Below are positions 44,111-45,105 of a DNA stretch of 45,105 bases, in pieces. Made by a program: the position numbers and the translations under genes. A model generated the notes under the pieces. That model was not told the origin of the DNA, did no database searches, and saw only the letters and a program-made list of their open reading frames with translations. This DNA comes from an uncultured Porphyromonadaceae bacterium (GTDB lineage: Bacteria > Bacteroidota > Bacteroidia > Bacteroidales > Muribaculaceae). Each line of letters begins with the position of its first letter. The first letter of the stretch is position 1. The stretch covers positions 1 through 45,105 of the forward strand of contig CAMWQB010000007.1 of the NCBI GenBank assembly GCA_947176295.1, read 5' to 3'.

Positions 44111-44974
44111 ATGGCAACAAAACGAATAGAACTCAAACAATGTAGTGTGGTCTTCAACGAAGATGACCATACCTACTACCTGCCTGAGAAAGACAAATAC
44201 CTCTCGGGCATAACGGGAATGTTGGAACGTCAATTATTCCCAGATACTTACGCCGGCATTCCTGAAGCCATAATCAGACAGGCGGCGGAATATGGGAAAG
44301 AAGTACACCAGTCCATTGAAGATTTCGATATGAACTGGGAAAACGACGGAACACAGGAGGTGGTGGATTACATAAGCCTGACTACAGAACAAGGCTTGGT
44401 ACATGAAACCTCCGAATACCTGATTACTGACAATGAAAACTTCGCCTCACTGATAGATAAGGTGTATCGGGTTGATGATGATACCTTTGATATCGGCGAC
44501 ATCAAGACCTACGGCGTAATGACTCCGGAGAAGAGAGAAAAGGCTCGCTGGCAGCTCTCAGTTTACTCATATCTATTTGAATTACAAAATAAAAAAGCAA
44601 AGGTTAGACGCATCTTCATCCTTCATATCCGCAATAAAGCAAAGAAAGATGGCACATTCGACCATATCTCTGAATTCATTGAACTTGTCAGAATCCCTTC
44701 GGAGATAGTAAAGGAACTACTCTTGGCTGATTCAAAGGGCGAACAGTTCTCAAATCCCTATGCAATTCCAGAGGACATCAAATCTCAGGAAAGCATAATC
44801 CGCAATCTAATTCAGGCCAAAACTGATGCTGAAACTCGACTCAACAGCATCAAAGCCCGAATACTTTCACTTATGGAAGCAAACGACGTAAAGTCTTGGG
44901 CAACCGAAACAATGCGAATAACCAGAAAACTACCTACGACTATGGGCATAAAAACGAAGCGAGCACAGTGTTGA
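44111..44974 (+). CDS. PD-(D/E)XK exonuclease (recombination partner)
   Basis: A 287-residue nuclease with the PD-(D/E)XK arrangement: Asp116 in LIDKVY, Asp130-x-Lys132 in GDIKTYG, and Gln148 in RWQLSVYSYLF, plus an early GKEVHQSIEDF. It resembles YqaJ/RecB-type exonucleases that make single strands for annealing proteins. The final residues (KTKRAQC) lie in a repeated sequence near the window end. The usual C-terminus may be replaced or cut short by that repeat, but the frame ends normally with TGA. Confidence 0.8.
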   Translation: MATKRIELKQCSVVFNEDDHTYYLPEKDKYLSGITGMLERQLFPDTYAGIPEAIIRQAAEYGKEVHQSIEDFDMNWENDGTQEVVDYISLTTEQGLVHETSEYLITDNENFASLIDKVYRVDDDTFDIGDIKTYGVMTPEKREKARWQLSVYSYLFELQNKKAKVRRIFILHIRNKAKKDGTFDHISEFIELVRIPSEIVKELLLADSKGEQFSNPYAIPEDIKSQESIIRNLIQAKTDAETRLNSIKARILSLMEANDVKSWATETMRITRKLPTTMGIKTKRAQC

Positions 44975-45056
44975 GTGCTTGAAATGTGCGTAACTCGCTG
45001 ATATGATTGAGGATGTGGGGTGTGATGGTCGGGGCGCGACAAAAACGAAGCGCGCA
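44951..45056 (+). repeat. Direct repeat of AAAACGAAGCGnGCA at the right edge
   Basis: The word occurs at 44951-44965 and 45042-45056, differing at one base. The second copy sits next to a GCGCG/CGCGC hairpin (45034-45038 with 45051-45055). The intervening and following DNA looks different from the element's coding DNA. Confidence 0.6.
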
Positions 45057-45105
45057 TTTACTTGAATTTGCTTTAATCGGGGTTGAATTTCAGAGCCGAT
45101 CCGTT

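Larger units (their letters stand above)
23287..45105 (+). mobile_element. Integrative element inserted at tRNA-Pro, right end outside the window
   Basis: To the right of tRNA-Pro come a tyrosine recombinase, repeats resembling integrase arm sites, an excisionase-like gene, ATPases, homing endonucleases and an annealing-protein/exonuclease pair, in DNA clearly poorer in G+C than the core genes to the left. The 3' part of the tRNA is the likely attachment sequence. I found no second copy of its 3' end in the window, so the right junction is not included. No relaxase, VirB/Tra or capsid gene is present in the visible 22 kb, so the class (ICE, prophage or satellite) is open. Confidence 0.8.

Noticed and set aside
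1-45105. CRISPR array or insertion sequence
   Set aside because: No regularly spaced repeats with unique spacers and no transposase gene were seen in the window.
45000-45105. Retron, diversity-generating or group II intron RNA at the right edge
   Set aside because: Only a short repeat and hairpin are visible, and there is no reverse transcriptase in the window.

Overview
The window looks like a chromosomal segment of a Bacteroidales bacterium, most likely a GC-rich gut lineage such as Muribaculaceae (family-level guess). Three things point there: Bacteroidetes-type promoters (TTTG or TTG, 19-21 bp, TAnnTTTG) before several genes, a PorZ-type type IX secretion (T9SS) component, and secreted proteins ending in the C-terminal T9SS sorting tail. 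Positions 1-23.2 kb are GC-rich, tightly packed core genome. From about 23.3 kb the DNA becomes clearly AT-richer and the gene content turns into that of an integrated element.

Core region. A membrane-anchored TIR protein (minus strand) lies beside nadA, leuS and rdgB. Then come porZ, a small unknown gene, a DUF4369-like lipoprotein and yifB/comM. A decayed acyltransferase remnant is followed by a DUF389 membrane protein translationally coupled to a beta-carbonic anhydrase. Two minus-strand secreted T9SS-tail proteins come next, then dnaX-proB-proA, in which dnaX and proB overlap.

Integrated element. tRNA-Pro(CGG) at 23287-23359 is the probable attachment site. It is followed by four copies of a 10-bp repeat, a tyrosine recombinase, an unknown 486-residue protein, an excisionase-like HTH protein and a RepA-like ATPase carrying a membrane anchor. 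The element continues past the right edge of the window. Its right part holds a GIY-YIG homing endonuclease, a protein with two HNH-like half motifs, an SF2 helicase-like ATPase, about 800 bp of AT-rich non-coding DNA with inverted repeats, tiny membrane proteins, a DUF3871-type protein, and a recombination pair made of a DUF1071/Sak-like annealing protein and a PD-(D/E)XK exonuclease. Whether it is an ICE, a prophage or a satellite cannot be decided, because no relaxase, conjugation or capsid gene is visible.

The most striking system is the seven-gene minus-strand operon 35838-28420 inside the element. In order it encodes a glycine-rich membrane protein, an Hsp70/actin-fold ATPase with a C-terminal membrane segment, a HerA/DUF87-type ATPase with a central hydrophobic segment, an HEXXH zincin, two small proteins and a protein with a signal peptide. 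Gene spacing is -1 to 10 bp, and the first gene has a roughly 330-nt structured leader. I do not recognise this combination as a named system. It could be a membrane-associated defence or effector-export machine carried as cargo.
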